Shown one piece after another: positions 37,274 to 45,798 of a DNA stretch of 64,000 nt. The notes beneath the pieces are model-generated. The model ran no database searches. It was not told where the DNA came from and saw nothing but the letters and a program-made list of their open reading frames with translations. How positions within the stretch are numbered: the stretch's first letter is position 1; each line of letters starts with the position of its first letter. The stretch spans positions 452,558 through 516,557 of the forward strand of contig NZ_LXKA01000110.1 in assembly GCF_001645125.1 (NCBI RefSeq). The letters are read 5' to 3'. The position numbers were made by a program, and so were the translations under genes. This DNA comes from Paraburkholderia ginsengiterrae. Its GTDB lineage: Bacteria; Pseudomonadota; Gammaproteobacteria; Burkholderiales; Burkholderiaceae.

Positions 37274-38092
37274 ATGACCGCCTCTCTGGATACCGCCGCC
37301 GCCCGCGCGCCCGAAACGCCGCGCGTCGTGCTGATTACCGGTGCTGCACGCCGGATCGGGCGCTCGCTGGCGCTCGGCTTTGCCGCGCGGGGCTGGGACG
37401 TGGCCGTCCATTACGGCGCCTCGGGCGAGGAGGCCGGCGAACTGGTCGCCGAAATCGCGGCTCTGGGCCGCCGGGCGGTCGCCTTGCAGGCCGAATTGGG
37501 CGACGAGGCTCAGGTCGAACGGCTGTTGCCGGCGTGCATCGCCGCGCTTGGGCGGCCGGTGTGCATCGTCAACAACGCGTCGCGCTTCGAAGAAGATACG
37601 GCGCAGACTGTCGGTTACGACCTGCTGCTGAAGCTGACCGCGATGAACGTCGGCGCGCCGCTGGTGCTGGCGCGCGGGCTGTACGAGGCGACGCCGGAGG
37701 CGGCGCGCACCGACGAAAGCCTGCGCAGCGTCGTCATCAACGTGCTGGATCAGAAGCTGTACAACATGAATCCGGATTACCTGTCGTACACGCTGACGAA
37801 GGCCGCGTTGCAGACAGCCACGGTGGCGCTGGCGCAGGCTTTGGCGCCGAAAGTGCGGGTGGTCGGGCTCGCGCCCGGGCTGACGATGCAATCCGGCGAC
37901 CAGACGCCGGACGGTTTTGAAGCAGCTCACCGTACTACGCCTTTGGGCCGCGCGTCGCGGCCGGAGGATATTGTCGCCGCCGCGCTGTATCTTGCGGATG
38001 CAGCGGGCGTGACCGGAACGACGCTGGTGGTCGACGGCGGGCAGCACCTCGTGCCGCTGCCGCGCGACGTAATGTTTTTGACGGGCGCCTGA
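37274..38092 (+). CDS. Short-chain dehydrogenase, FolM-like
   Basis: SDR-family reductase of 272 residues. The NADPH motif is VVLITGAARRIGRSLALGFA (TGxxRRIG type as in pteridine reductase and FolM). Active-site residues are in NNASRFEEDTAQ, INVLDQKLYNMNPDYLSYTLTKAAL (Tyr-x3-Lys), and PGLTMQSGDQ follows. The RRIG variant and the LDQ..P.Y..Y..TK pattern point to dihydromonapterin/pteridine reductases. The adjacent folB gene supports a pterin substrate. It is divergent from the MidA-like gene. Confidence 0.8.
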   Translation: MTASLDTAAARAPETPRVVLITGAARRIGRSLALGFAARGWDVAVHYGASGEEAGELVAEIAALGRRAVALQAELGDEAQVERLLPACIAALGRPVCIVNNASRFEEDTAQTVGYDLLLKLTAMNVGAPLVLARGLYEATPEAARTDESLRSVVINVLDQKLYNMNPDYLSYTLTKAALQTATVALAQALAPKVRVVGLAPGLTMQSGDQTPDGFEAAHRTTPLGRASRPEDIVAAALYLADAAGVTGTTLVVDGGQHLVPLPRDVMFLTGA

Positions 38093-38138
38093 AGCGCCCC
38101 TTTGCGTGCTCCGCACGCTTTTTTCGACTGGAACGAAC

Positions 38139-38534
38139 ATGTTTGCCGCTCTTTCGCATCCCCGGCTCGCCGATTGCCGCCGGCTCTTTCTGCGCAACTA
38201 CGAAGTGCACATCAATATTGGTGTGCACGACTTCGAAAAGCGCGGCGAACAGCGCGTCGTGATCAACGTCGAACTGTATGTGCCGCTCGCGCTGTCCACG
38301 CCGGTCCAGGACAAGCTGAACGAAGTCGTCGACTACGATTTCATGCGTTCGACCATTGCGCGCCGCGTCGAGAAGGGCCACATCCATTTGCAGGAAACGC
38401 TGTGCGACGACCTGGTCGCGGCCATGCTCGAGCATCCGCAAGTGCGGGCCGCGCGCGTGTCGACCGAAAAGCCGGACGTTTATCCCGACTGCGACGCGGT
38501 GGGCGTCGAAGTGTTCCGTATCAAAGAGGACTGA
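38139..38534 (+). CDS. folB: Dihydroneopterin aldolase
   Basis: Cleaves dihydroneopterin in folate synthesis. The 131-residue protein has LRNYEVHINIGVHDFEKRGEQRVVINVEL, VVDYDFMRSTI and HIHLQETLCDDLVAAML (conserved Glu of the octameric active site), followed by ARVSTEKPDVYPDCDAVGVEVFR. The start is the ATG at 38139; an upstream GTG-type start would add eleven atypical residues. It lies three bases upstream of ttcA, so the two are coupled. Confidence 0.9.
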   Translation: MFAALSHPRLADCRRLFLRNYEVHINIGVHDFEKRGEQRVVINVELYVPLALSTPVQDKLNEVVDYDFMRSTIARRVEKGHIHLQETLCDDLVAAMLEHPQVRAARVSTEKPDVYPDCDAVGVEVFRIKED

Positions 38535-38537
38535 GCC

Positions 38538-39566
38538 ATGAATGCTCCGGAAATCCTGAACGGCACCGCCGCGGTCGATGCGGTCGACACCGCCGCCGCG
38601 ACCGATGCCAAGCAAGCCCACGCTCACGCCGTGCGGGCCAAATCACCGCTCACGCGCCGCGAACAGAAGGAAGCGTACGAGAATAACAAGCTCTTCAAGC
38701 GGCTCGCGCGCCAGGTCGGCCAGGCGATTGGCGATTTCAACATGATCGAGGACGGCGACAAGGTGATGGTCTGCCTGTCGGGCGGCAAAGACAGCTACGC
38801 GATGCTCGACGTGCTGATGCGGCTGCGCGAGCGCGCGCCGATCCACTTCGATATCGTCGCGGTGAATCTCGACCAGAAGCAGCCGGGCTTTCCTGAGCAC
38901 GTGCTGCCCGAGTATCTGAAGCAGCTCGACATTCCGTTTCACATCGAAAACCAGGATACCTACAGCATCGTCAAGCGGCTGGTGCCGGAGGGCAAGACTA
39001 CCTGCTCGCTGTGCTCGCGGCTGCGGCGCGGCATTCTGTATCGTGTGGCCGGCGAGCTCGGCGCGACCAAGATCGCGCTTGGCCACCATCGCGACGACAT
39101 TCTGCAAACGCTGCTGCTCAACCTGTTCTACGGCGGCAAATTGAAGGGCATGCCGCCCAAGCTGCAATCGGACGACGGCAAGAACATCGTGATCCGCCCG
39201 CTCGCCTATGTGAAGGAAACCGATCTGGAGAAGTACGCGGAGCTGCGCGAATTCCCGATCATTCCGTGCAATCTGTGCGGCAGCCAGCCGAACCTGAAGC
39301 GCGCGGAAATGAAGGCGCTGGTGCGCGATTGGGAGAAGCGCTTCCCGGGCCGCATCGAAAACATGTTCAACGCCTTGTCGAACGTCGTGCCGTCGCATTT
39401 GATGGATCACAAGCTGTTCCCGTTCGCGGGCCTGCGCGCAACCGGCGAGGCCGATCCGCACGGCGATATCGCCTTCGACGAAGAGCCGTGCTCGACCGAT
39501 TCCGGCGATGCTGGGGCGCTCAACGGGGCCAAGCCGATTTCCATCGTCCAGTTCGACGATGTTTGA
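38538..39566 (+). CDS. ttcA: tRNA 2-thiocytidine(32) synthetase TtcA
   Basis: ATP-dependent thiolase that forms 2-thiocytidine at position 32 of certain tRNAs using an Fe-S cluster. The 342-residue protein has the PP-loop motif [16 protein letters not shown], the first cysteine pair [38 protein letters not shown], and the second cysteine site [15 protein letters not shown]. The N-terminal 35 residues are low-complexity. It follows folB after three bases and ends 22 bases before a terminator. Confidence 0.95.
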   Translation: MNAPEILNGTAAVDAVDTAAATDAKQAHAHAVRAKSPLTRREQKEAYENNKLFKRLARQVGQAIGDFNMIEDGDKVMVCLSGGKDSYAMLDVLMRLRERAPIHFDIVAVNLDQKQPGFPEHVLPEYLKQLDIPFHIENQDTYSIVKRLVPEGKTTCSLCSRLRRGILYRVAGELGATKIALGHHRDDILQTLLLNLFYGGKLKGMPPKLQSDDGKNIVIRPLAYVKETDLEKYAELREFPIIPCNLCGSQPNLKRAEMKALVRDWEKRFPGRIENMFNALSNVVPSHLMDHKLFPFAGLRATGEADPHGDIAFDEEPCSTDSGDAGALNGAKPISIVQFDDV

Positions 39567-39588
39567 CGAGCTTTGACGACTTTGGCGT

Positions 39589-39611
39589 AAGCGCCCGTCA
39601 TACGGGCGTTT
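39589..39611 (+). terminator. Terminator hairpin after ttcA
   Basis: AAGCGCCCGT (39589-39598) and ACGGGCGTTT (39602-39611) pair with one G-T wobble around a three-base loop. It lies 22 bases after the ttcA stop and 100 bases before glmU. Confidence 0.6.
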
Positions 39612-39711
39612 CAGCGCATTCCAGCTTGCCACGGGGCCGCGTCTGCGGCCTTTTTCGTCACAGGGTGCGTGATAGAATCGTCGGCTCCAAACTCGTCTGA
39701 TTTGCCGTGCC

Positions 39712-41073
39712 ATGAACATTGTGATTTTGGCGGCAGGCACGGGCAAGCGCATGCGGTCCGCGCTTCCCAAAGTGCTTCATCCCCTGGCCGGTCGGCCACT
39801 CCTCGCTCACGTTATCGACACGGCTCGCACGCTCAAACCCACGCGTCTCGTCGTGGTGGTGGGCCATGGCGCCGAAGCCGTGCGCCAGGCCGTGGCGGCG
39901 CCGGACGTGCAGTTCGCCGTGCAGGAGCAGCAACTCGGTACGGGCCACGCGGTGCAGCAGGCGTTGCCGTTGCTCGATGCGTCCGCGCCCACACTGGTGC
40001 TCTATGGCGACGTGCCGCTTACGCGCGCCAGCACCCTGCGGGCGCTGACCGATCGCGCGGGGCAGGGCGGCTACGGCGTGCTTACCGTCACGCTCGCTGA
40101 CCCGAGCGGCTATGGCCGCATCGTGCGCGATCAGCACGGCAAGGTCGCGCGCATCGTCGAGCAGAAAGACGCGAGCGCCGAACAGCTCAAGATTGCTGAA
40201 ATCAACACGGGCATCATCGTTGCGCCGACCGAGCGCCTGGGCGGCTGGCTTGCCGCGTTGAAGAACGACAACGCGCAGGGCGAGTTCTATCTCACCGACG
40301 CGGTCGAGATGGCGATCGAAGCCGGACTCGAAGTCGTCACCACGCAGCCGGACGACGAATGGGAAACGCTCGGCGTGAACAGCAAGCAGCAGCTTGCCGA
40401 ACTGGAGCGGATTCATCAGCACAACGTGGCGGAAGCGCTGCTGGTTGCGGGCGTGACGCTCGCGGATCCGGCACGTCTCGATGTGCGCGGCACGCTCGAA
40501 TGCGGCCGCGACGTGTCGATCGACGTGAACTGCGTGTTCGAGGGCAACGTCACGTTGGCCGACAACGTCACCATCGGGCCGAACTGCGTGATCCGTCACG
40601 CGAACATCGGCGCCGGCACGCGTGTCGACGCGTTCACGCATATCGAAGGCGCTGAAGTCGGCGCGAACGTCGTGCTTGGACCGTATGCGCGTTTGCGCCC
40701 CGGTGCGTCGTTGCACGACGAGTCGCATGTCGGCAACTTCGTCGAGGTGAAGAACGCGGTGCTCGGCCGCGGCTCGAAAGCGAACCACCTCACGTATATC
40801 GGCGACGCGGATATCGGCGCGCGCGTGAATATTGGCGCGGGCACCATTACCTGCAACTACGACGGCGCGAATAAATTCCGCACGATTATCGAAGACGACG
40901 TATTCGTCGGCTCGGACACGCAACTGGTTGCGCCGGTGCGCGTGAAGCGCGGCGTGACGATCGCGGCGGGCACGACCGTCTGGAAGGACGTCGAAGAGGG
41001 CGCGCTGGTCCTGAACGACAAGACTCAGACTAGCAAGACGGGCTACGTGCGTCCGACCAAGAAGAAGAGCTGA
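39712..41073 (+). CDS. glmU: Bifunctional N-acetylglucosamine-1-P uridyltransferase / glucosamine-1-P acetyltransferase
   Basis: Makes UDP-GlcNAc for the cell wall and LPS. The 453-residue protein has the uridyltransferase domain with [24 protein letters not shown] at the N-terminus and LYGDVPL (metal-binding Asp). It is followed by a left-handed beta-helix acetyltransferase domain (from about 240) with [28 protein letters not shown] and [16 protein letters not shown]. The final [12 protein letters not shown] is typical. It lies 48 bases upstream of glmS. Confidence 0.97.
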   Translation: MNIVILAAGTGKRMRSALPKVLHPLAGRPLLAHVIDTARTLKPTRLVVVVGHGAEAVRQAVAAPDVQFAVQEQQLGTGHAVQQALPLLDASAPTLVLYGDVPLTRASTLRALTDRAGQGGYGVLTVTLADPSGYGRIVRDQHGKVARIVEQKDASAEQLKIAEINTGIIVAPTERLGGWLAALKNDNAQGEFYLTDAVEMAIEAGLEVVTTQPDDEWETLGVNSKQQLAELERIHQHNVAEALLVAGVTLADPARLDVRGTLECGRDVSIDVNCVFEGNVTLADNVTIGPNCVIRHANIGAGTRVDAFTHIEGAEVGANVVLGPYARLRPGASLHDESHVGNFVEVKNAVLGRGSKANHLTYIGDADIGARVNIGAGTITCNYDGANKFRTIIEDDVFVGSDTQLVAPVRVKRGVTIAAGTTVWKDVEEGALVLNDKTQTSKTGYVRPTKKKS

Positions 41074-41121
41074 TCGACATCATGCGCGCACGTGGCGCGC
41101 AGCATTGAAAAGGAATGAGCC

Positions 41122-42939
41122 ATGTGTGGCATTGTCGGCGCGGTAGCGCAACGTAATATCGTTTCCGTCCTGGTTGAAGGACTGCGTCGCCTCGAATATC
41201 GCGGCTACGATTCGTGCGGCGTGGCCGTGCTCGGCGACGCCGGCCCGCGCCGCGCCCGCACTGTGGCGCGCGTGGCCGATCTCGACGATCAGGTGCGCGA
41301 GAACCATCTCGACGGCATCACGGGCATCGCGCACACCCGTTGGGCAACGCACGGCGCGCCGGTGACGGACAACGCGCACCCGATTTTCTCGAAAGATGAA
41401 CTCGCGTTGGTACACAACGGCATCATCGAGAATTACGAAACACTGCGTGAAATGCTGCGTGGCAAGGGTTACGTCTTCGTCTCGCAAACCGACACAGAGG
41501 TTATCGCGCACCTGATTCACAGCCTGTATCGCGGCGACCTGTTCGCCGCGGTGCGCGAAGCCGTCGGGCAGTTGCACGGCGCGTACGCGATCGCCGTGTT
41601 GCACAAGGACCAGCCGCATACGGTGGTCGGCGCCCGGCAGGGTTCGCCGCTGGTGGTCGGCCTCGGCGACGGCGAAAACTTCCTCGCTTCAGACGCGCTC
41701 GCGCTTGCGGGCAGCACCGAGCGGTTCATCTTCCTCGAAGAAGGCGACGTTTGCGAGTTGTCGCTCGGCGGCGTGCGTATCGCCGATCGCGCCGGCAACG
41801 AAGCACAGCGCGAAGTGCGCCACGTGGCGGCGTATGGCGGCGCGGTCGAACTTGGCCCGTATCGTCACTTCATGCAAAAGGAAATTTTCGAGCAGCCGCG
41901 CGCGATCACCGACACGATTCCGCCTACGGATTCACTCGACGCGTCGCTGTTCGGCGAGGGCGCGGACAAGGCCTTCGCGGAGATCGACAGCCTGCTGATT
42001 CTGGCGTGCGGCACGAGCTACTACTCGGGGTTGACCGCGAAGTACTGGCTCGAATCGATCGCGAAGATTCCGACTCAGGTGGAAATTGCCAGCGAGTACC
42101 GGTACCGCGAGTCGGTGCCGAATCCGAAGTCGCTGGTGGTCGTGATCTCGCAGTCGGGCGAAACCGCGGACACGCTCGCAGCGCTCAAGCATGCGCAGTC
42201 GCTTGGGCACAAACATACGCTGTCGGTGTGCAACGTCGGCACCAGCGCGATGGTGCGCCAAACGGAGTTGTCGTTCCTCACGCACGCCGGCCGCGAAATC
42301 GGTGTGGCCTCGACCAAGGCGTTCACCACGCAACTCGTCGCGCTGTTCGTGCTGGCGGCGACGCTGGCCAAGCTGCGCGGGCAGTTGAGCGAGGAGCAGG
42401 AAGCCGGCTATCTGAAGCAGCTGCGTCACTTGCCGGCGGCGCTGAATAGCGTGCTGGCGCTGGAGCCGCAGATCATCGCGTGGTCGGAAGAGTTTTCGCG
42501 CAAGGAACATGCACTGTTCCTCGGGCGCGGCCTGCACTACCCGATCGCACTCGAAGGCGCGCTGAAGCTCAAGGAGATTTCCTATATTCATGCCGAGGCC
42601 TACCCGGCTGGCGAACTGAAGCACGGGCCGCTCGCGCTCGTGACCGAAGCGATGCCGGTGGTGACAGTGGCGCCGAACGACGCGCTGCTGGAAAAGCTGA
42701 AGTCGAATATTCAGGAAGTGCGCGCGCGCGGCGGTCAGCTGTATGTGTTCGCCGACGCGGATACGAAGATCGTCAATGACGAGGGCTTGCACGTGATCCG
42801 GATGCCGGAGCACTACGGCCTGCTGTCGCCGATCCTGCACGTGGTGCCGCTGCAGTTGCTGGCGTATCACACGGCGTGCGCGCGTGGCACGGATGTGGAC
42901 AAGCCGCGCAATCTGGCGAAGTCGGTGACGGTGGAGTAA
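41122..42939 (+). CDS. glmS: Glutamine-fructose-6-phosphate aminotransferase (isomerizing)
   Basis: First enzyme of the hexosamine pathway. The 605-residue protein starts [12 protein letters not shown] (nucleophile Cys2 after Met removal). The glutaminase domain has RWATHGAP and HNGIIENYE, and the two SIS isomerase domains carry [33 protein letters not shown] and [28 protein letters not shown]. It ends in the conserved [13 protein letters not shown], the coding stretch that Tn7-type elements recognise. The accessory region begins directly downstream. No glmS ribozyme is seen in the 48-base gap upstream, as expected outside Firmicutes. Confidence 0.98.
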   Translation: MCGIVGAVAQRNIVSVLVEGLRRLEYRGYDSCGVAVLGDAGPRRARTVARVADLDDQVRENHLDGITGIAHTRWATHGAPVTDNAHPIFSKDELALVHNGIIENYETLREMLRGKGYVFVSQTDTEVIAHLIHSLYRGDLFAAVREAVGQLHGAYAIAVLHKDQPHTVVGARQGSPLVVGLGDGENFLASDALALAGSTERFIFLEEGDVCELSLGGVRIADRAGNEAQREVRHVAAYGGAVELGPYRHFMQKEIFEQPRAITDTIPPTDSLDASLFGEGADKAFAEIDSLLILACGTSYYSGLTAKYWLESIAKIPTQVEIASEYRYRESVPNPKSLVVVISQSGETADTLAALKHAQSLGHKHTLSVCNVGTSAMVRQTELSFLTHAGREIGVASTKAFTTQLVALFVLAATLAKLRGQLSEEQEAGYLKQLRHLPAALNSVLALEPQIIAWSEEFSRKEHALFLGRGLHYPIALEGALKLKEISYIHAEAYPAGELKHGPLALVTEAMPVVTVAPNDALLEKLKSNIQEVRARGGQLYVFADADTKIVNDEGLHVIRMPEHYGLLSPILHVVPLQLLAYHTACARGTDVDKPRNLAKSVTVE

Positions 42940-43247
42940 CTGGCCGCGCTTACAACTCCGGCCGTGCGAAACAGAAATAGAAGCGTTTACAGGTAAACGC
43001 TTCTAGCTGTTCCCGCCCAGCTTTTTGTCGACACGACCTTGTTTGCAAAGCGTAAATGCTTCTAATTGCGAGGTCGAAATTTGGCGGCTTTGGTGGGCAA
43101 ATTTCTCAAAATACCACTCGGAATGATGCGCAAGTAGGGGCCGTCGCCGGTTTCGACTGCGGCTCTCCGCGGCCCTTGCGATTTAGTCAGCAATAGGCCA
43201 ATCGGCTTTCGCCGCTACGTGACGTGCTCGAAATGCTCAAGCGCAGC
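42940..43247. other. Gene-free region at the glmS/island boundary
   Basis: Apart from the inverted repeat and the half-copy noted separately, I see no gene, tRNA or recognisable transposon end here. The TGTGGGCGG end expected of Tn7-like elements is not present. Confidence 0.6.
42978..43005. terminator. Perfect 13-bp inverted repeat after glmS
   Basis: TAGAAGCGTTTAC (42978-42990) and GTAAACGCTTCTA (42993-43005) form a perfect stem 38 bases after glmS. No T tract follows directly. A related half-copy, GTAAATGCTTCTA, lies at about 43051-43063, which is unusual for a simple terminator. It is probably the glmS terminator, or alternatively a repeat at an insertion boundary. Confidence 0.5.
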
Positions 43248-43619
43248 CTAACGCGGTGACAACTGCAATAAGAGCCACTCCACCGCCCCCGCCGGATAAT
43301 CCTCCGGCCACCCCCTTGTCAGCAAATCCACTGCTCCCCGCACGCGCATCCGCATCCGCAGCGCCCCCTCGTCGTCGCTCGCGCCCACGCGTTCGACCTT
43401 CATTGTTTCCAGCACCGATTGCACGCAAGCCACCCGGTCCGTCGCCCGGCGCTGCCGCACGAAACTGGCATCAGAAATCCCCGCGTCTCGTGCCGCAACT
43501 TCGATGTCGGTGAGGGTATCTGCCAGCAGAATAGATAACAGTTCAACGGCTTCGCGTCCAATATAAGTGAGCGCTAACTCACCTTGGCGTGGTGGCAGGT
43601 CGAGGGGCGGGGAATTCAT
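43248..43619 (-). CDS. Hypothetical protein, repeated small family (complete copy)
   Basis: 123-residue protein, not recognised. It is Arg-rich and likely helical. Residues 24-60 (VELLSILLADTLTDIEVAARDAGISDASFVRQRRATDRV) could form a helix-turn-helix, which is inference. The same pattern (SDASF, RVACxQxxLET, WPxxYPxGAVEWL) recurs in the decayed copy at 44643-45122 and in a shorter fragment near 45240-45380, so this is the intact member of a local family. Its N-terminal PPRQGEL also resembles the start of the XRE regulator (PPRSQGEL). The ATG at 43619 was chosen for that reason; no strong ribosome-binding site is visible. Confidence 0.55.
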   Translation of the reverse strand: MNSPPLDLPPRQGELALTYIGREAVELLSILLADTLTDIEVAARDAGISDASFVRQRRATDRVACVQSVLETMKVERVGASDDEGALRMRMRVRGAVDLLTRGWPEDYPAGAVEWLLLQLSPR

Positions 43620-43774
43620 TGCCAGTGAAGCAATGCCGTTTAAATGCTCATGTCGCACGTCCGGCGCATCTGCACGCGCGGCTGCCTGTGTTCAGACGCT
43701 AGTGCGCGGATTGGTCGGCATGTAAGGTCTTCTCGCGTCGTAGCGAAAGAGAGGAAGCTACTTTCTTCAAGCCG

Positions 43775-44041
43775 CTATCGCAAAGAATTTCTTGCAGCAG
43801 TCAGCCGGCGCTCAAGCTCCGAAAGGACGTCGTCCGCACTGAAATATTCGTTGTCGCGACCTGCCTGCTTCGCTGAAGCGAGACCTCTCGAGATAAATCC
43901 ATTTTGGACGCGGCGGCGCGCAATGCCCTCGCGCAGCGCCGAATCCATGAATTCAGGGAGCGATTCGTTTTTGCGGAGCACACCTTCGGCTGCCATCCGA
44001 AGTTCCGGGTCGACACGAAGGGTCAGGATGGTCGTCGTCAT
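43775..44041 (-). CDS. Ribbon-helix-helix antitoxin-like protein
   Basis: 88-residue protein with an N-terminal ribbon-helix-helix (TTTILTLRVDPELRMAAEGVLRKNESLPEFMDSALREGIARR) followed by a C-terminal helix rich in charged residues. The layout fits the YlcI/YnfO or ParD-like antitoxins of toxin-antitoxin modules. Normally a RelE/ParE toxin gene would overlap its 3' end. The downstream 115 bases contain no such gene, so it appears to be an orphan, perhaps left after toxin loss. The start is MTTTILTL at 44041; five extra upstream codons are less likely to be coding. Confidence 0.7.
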   Translation of the reverse strand: MTTTILTLRVDPELRMAAEGVLRKNESLPEFMDSALREGIARRRVQNGFISRGLASAKQAGRDNEYFSADDVLSELERRLTAARNSLR

Positions 44042-44188
44042 GGGTCGCCGCCTCACAAATTACGTCGAAGACATTTTGGCCGCAACACTAAGCACTTGCA
44101 ACGCTCCCGCTCGCGCGGGGCTTGCCACACCTGCAAGTCTGGATTCGGCAACGAATGCTATGTAATATCGCGTGTAATACAAACGTAA

Positions 44189-44614
44189 GTGCAGCATGCA
44201 CAGATAGAGAAATCGGGGGTGAGTTTGAGTGAACTAGACGAATTTTACGGTGAGGCAGTCAGGCAGTTCGAAAGCGGTGAGCGACGCGACGACATCTGGG
44301 GAAAAGCGTTCTCGCAATGCAAGGGGGACGTGCAGGCGACCAATGGGGTCTACGTCAAGTTGCTCGCGTTACAGCTAGCACGCGAGGCGAATGTGTATAT
44401 TCCGGCCAAGGGTCTCGCGCTGGCCGGAAAGATAGCGGTAACCGTTCTAGGGCCACTACTTTTCGCTATCCTTATTAGTTTAATTTTGCGTTCAGATGGG
44501 GCCTTCGTCGGGGCGCTCGCGCTCGGTGCGTTCCTCGCTTTCTATCTGCTCTGGTCGAAAGAGTCGCCGCTGCGCAAGAAGCCCATCACCGTGGAGCAGA
44601 CTAGCGCTCCCTGA
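44189..44614 (+). CDS. Hypothetical two-TM membrane protein
   Basis: Up to 141 residues, not recognised. A soluble helical N-terminal part (SLSELDEFYGEAVRQFESGERRDDIWGKAFSQ; NGVYVKLLALQLAREA) is followed by two membrane segments (ALAGKIAVTVLGPLLFAILISLIL and GAFVGALALGAFLAFYLLW) and a short basic tail. The layout resembles small inner-membrane proteins of accessory regions. The start is uncertain: a GTG at 44189 gives the full length, and a GTG at 44219 would begin at SLSELDEF. Neither has a good ribosome-binding site. GC content is lower than in core genes. Confidence 0.6.
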   Translation: MQHAQIEKSGVSLSELDEFYGEAVRQFESGERRDDIWGKAFSQCKGDVQATNGVYVKLLALQLAREANVYIPAKGLALAGKIAVTVLGPLLFAILISLILRSDGAFVGALALGAFLAFYLLWSKESPLRKKPITVEQTSAP

Positions 44615-44639
44615 CGGGCGCCGCGCTGCGCGCTGCCCC

Positions 44640-44750
44640 TGCTCAGCCCACGCAACCCAGCGTTGACCCCCTGGGCCAGAGGCTAACCGGCAACTTGGCC
44701 CAGCAGGGGGGGCGTTCGTGCTGCCAGGGGTAATTTTTAGGGATGGTCGC
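44640..44750. other. Possible insertion-sequence end remnant
   Basis: The stretch around 44660-44720 forms an imperfect inverted repeat: CCCCCTGGGCCAG near 44668 and TTGGCCCAGCAGGGGG near 44695. It is followed by AATTTTTAGGGATGG. The arrangement and the TTGGCCCAG word resemble ends of IS21-type elements, but no transposase is present. It replaces the expected 3' end of the decayed small-family copy, as an old insertion or excision scar would. Confidence 0.35.
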
Positions 44751-45122
44751 CCCCGAAAAGCGGACGTCACATCTCGTCGTCCGCTGCGGTTCCGGCACAA
44801 GCCACTCCACCGCCCCGGTCGGGTACTCGTCCGGCCACCGCCTTGCCAGCAACTCCACAGCTTCCCGCGTGGCCGCAGAGATTGCTCTCGATGAATCTCT
44901 GGTGTTGCCCTCGACCAAAGACGGCGTCGCACTGCACGCTGCGCTGCCGGCAATTTCCCTCACTGTTTCCAGTAGCCTTTGCGCGCAAGCAACCCGGCCG
45001 CGTGCTCGCCGCAGCCGAAGAAAGCTGGCGTCCGATAGCCTCAATTTGCGTGCCAGGACGCTGATATCACTTTGTGCATCGCCCAAAATGAAGCAGAGCA
45101 GTTCAATAGAGGCTTGCTGGCA
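44643..45122 (-). pseudogene. Decayed second copy of the repeated small family
   Basis: The minus frame encodes VELLARRWPDEYPTGAVEWL and LSDASFLRLRRARGRVACAQRLLETV, clearly paralogous to the intact protein at 43248-43619 (ISDASFVRQRR, RVACVQSVLETM, WPEDYPAGAVEWL). No usable start exists: an in-frame TGA at 45123-45125 lies just upstream, followed by IELLCFIL, which matches the intact copy's VELLSILL. The C-terminus runs past the family end into the probable IS scar. I call it a broken gene. Confidence 0.6.
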
Positions 45123-45239
45123 TCAGGGCATGTCTCCGATGCTGCGGCAGATACCCTAGAGTTTTCGATTGAGCGTTCCATGCGGAATGTAGTCGCCCCA
45201 TTTATATAGGCTCGTCGTCCATCAGGGAACAGAACTGAT

Positions 45240-45380
45240 TCCAAAGTGTCGGCTGCTGTAGCGGGTTTGTCCCGTCTCCCGTACGCGCCTCCGCATCCAC
45301 GGCGCCCGCTCGTCGTCGCTCGCGCCCATCCTCCATCCACCGTCTGCAGCACTTTGAGCGCAATTTAATCGTCGCCAAAG
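45240..45380 (-). pseudogene. Third fragment of the repeated small family
   Basis: On the minus strand the frame reads CAQSAADGGWRMGASDDERAPWMRRRV. It matches the intact copy's CVQSVLETMKVERVGASDDEGALRMRMRV, with strong DNA identity around GGGCGCGAGCGACGACGAG. The remainder is frameshifted or lost. Only about 45 codons are left. Confidence 0.5.
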
Positions 45381-45396
45381 TGGCATAAGGCTTTGA

Positions 45397-45416
45397 TACT
45401 GTATATATATACAGTA
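45397..45416. promoter_or_regulatory. Perfect consensus LexA (SOS) box
   Basis: TACTGTATATATATACAGTA is the full 20-base palindromic consensus LexA operator (CTGT-N8-ACAG). It lies 13 bases past the stop of the XRE gene and, on the minus strand, about 12 bases before an ATG that opens the third family fragment. No intact SOS gene follows in either direction, so it may be a relic or may control a small unrecognised transcript. Confidence 0.75.
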
Positions 45417-45429
45417 TCGGCAGCGCTTG

Positions 45430-45699
45430 TCAGCGACCGGCAAGGCTTTCAAGGAGTACGACAGTCCGTTTCGCGTTTTCCAGGGCGCCTTCGACACCCT
45501 CAGCATGTGATTGCTCACTTACTGCGTCTGCAAGGCGCGCAAGGCAATAGTTGATGAGGTGCGTGGGTGCGCCAAGCTGTTCCGACTCATACCTAGAGAG
45601 GGAAGACTTGTGGACGCCCGCTGCAGCCGCGAACTCTGCTTGCGTGCTGTCGCCGCGTGCCCACCGTACCAACTCACCTTGACTTCGAGGCGGAAACAT
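45430..45699 (-). CDS. XRE-family transcriptional regulator divergent from ietA
   Basis: 89-residue single-domain Cro/C1-type helix-turn-helix protein. Residues 7-48 contain the motif (GELVRWARGDSTQAEFAAAAGVHKSSLSRYESEQLG, with recognition helix SSLSRYE), followed by a helical tail that may dimerise. It is divergent from the AAA ATPase/subtilase pair across 99 bases that contain a perfect palindrome. This is the standard layout for an autoregulated repressor of a defence operon. The start is the ATG at 45699; upstream sequence in frame does not look coding. Confidence 0.8.
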   Translation of the reverse strand: MFPPRSQGELVRWARGDSTQAEFAAAAGVHKSSLSRYESEQLGAPTHLINYCLARLADAVSEQSHAEGVEGALENAKRTVVLLESLAGR

Positions 45700-45729
45700 T
45701 CGTTTTGAAGGTGCTGTAGTTGCAATTGA

Positions 45730-45746
45730 GTTGCTATAATAGCAAC
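45730..45746. promoter_or_regulatory. Palindromic operator over the ietA promoter
   Basis: GTTGCTATAATAGCAAC is a perfect 17-base palindrome with an embedded TATAAT (45735-45740) that can serve as a -10 box. A half-site, GTTGCAA, lies just upstream at about 45719-45725. Its place between the divergent XRE and ATPase genes suggests that the XRE protein binds it. Confidence 0.65.
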
Positions 45747-45798
45747 TTCTCGGCAGCGTGAAGTCTATACTCCGCACCAAGACACGTTGAGGCTCCTG

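Noticed and set aside
41074-41121. glmS ribozyme/riboswitch
   Set aside because: The gap is only 48 bases long and the ribozyme is a Firmicutes feature.
42940-43247. Tn7 left end downstream of glmS
   Set aside because: The TGTGGGCGG terminus and the repeated TnsB sites were not found, and no tns genes lie in the window.
43660-43774. Possible ParE/RelE toxin remnant downstream of the RHH antitoxin
   Set aside because: A short open frame exists, but its translation shows none of the toxin-family residues.
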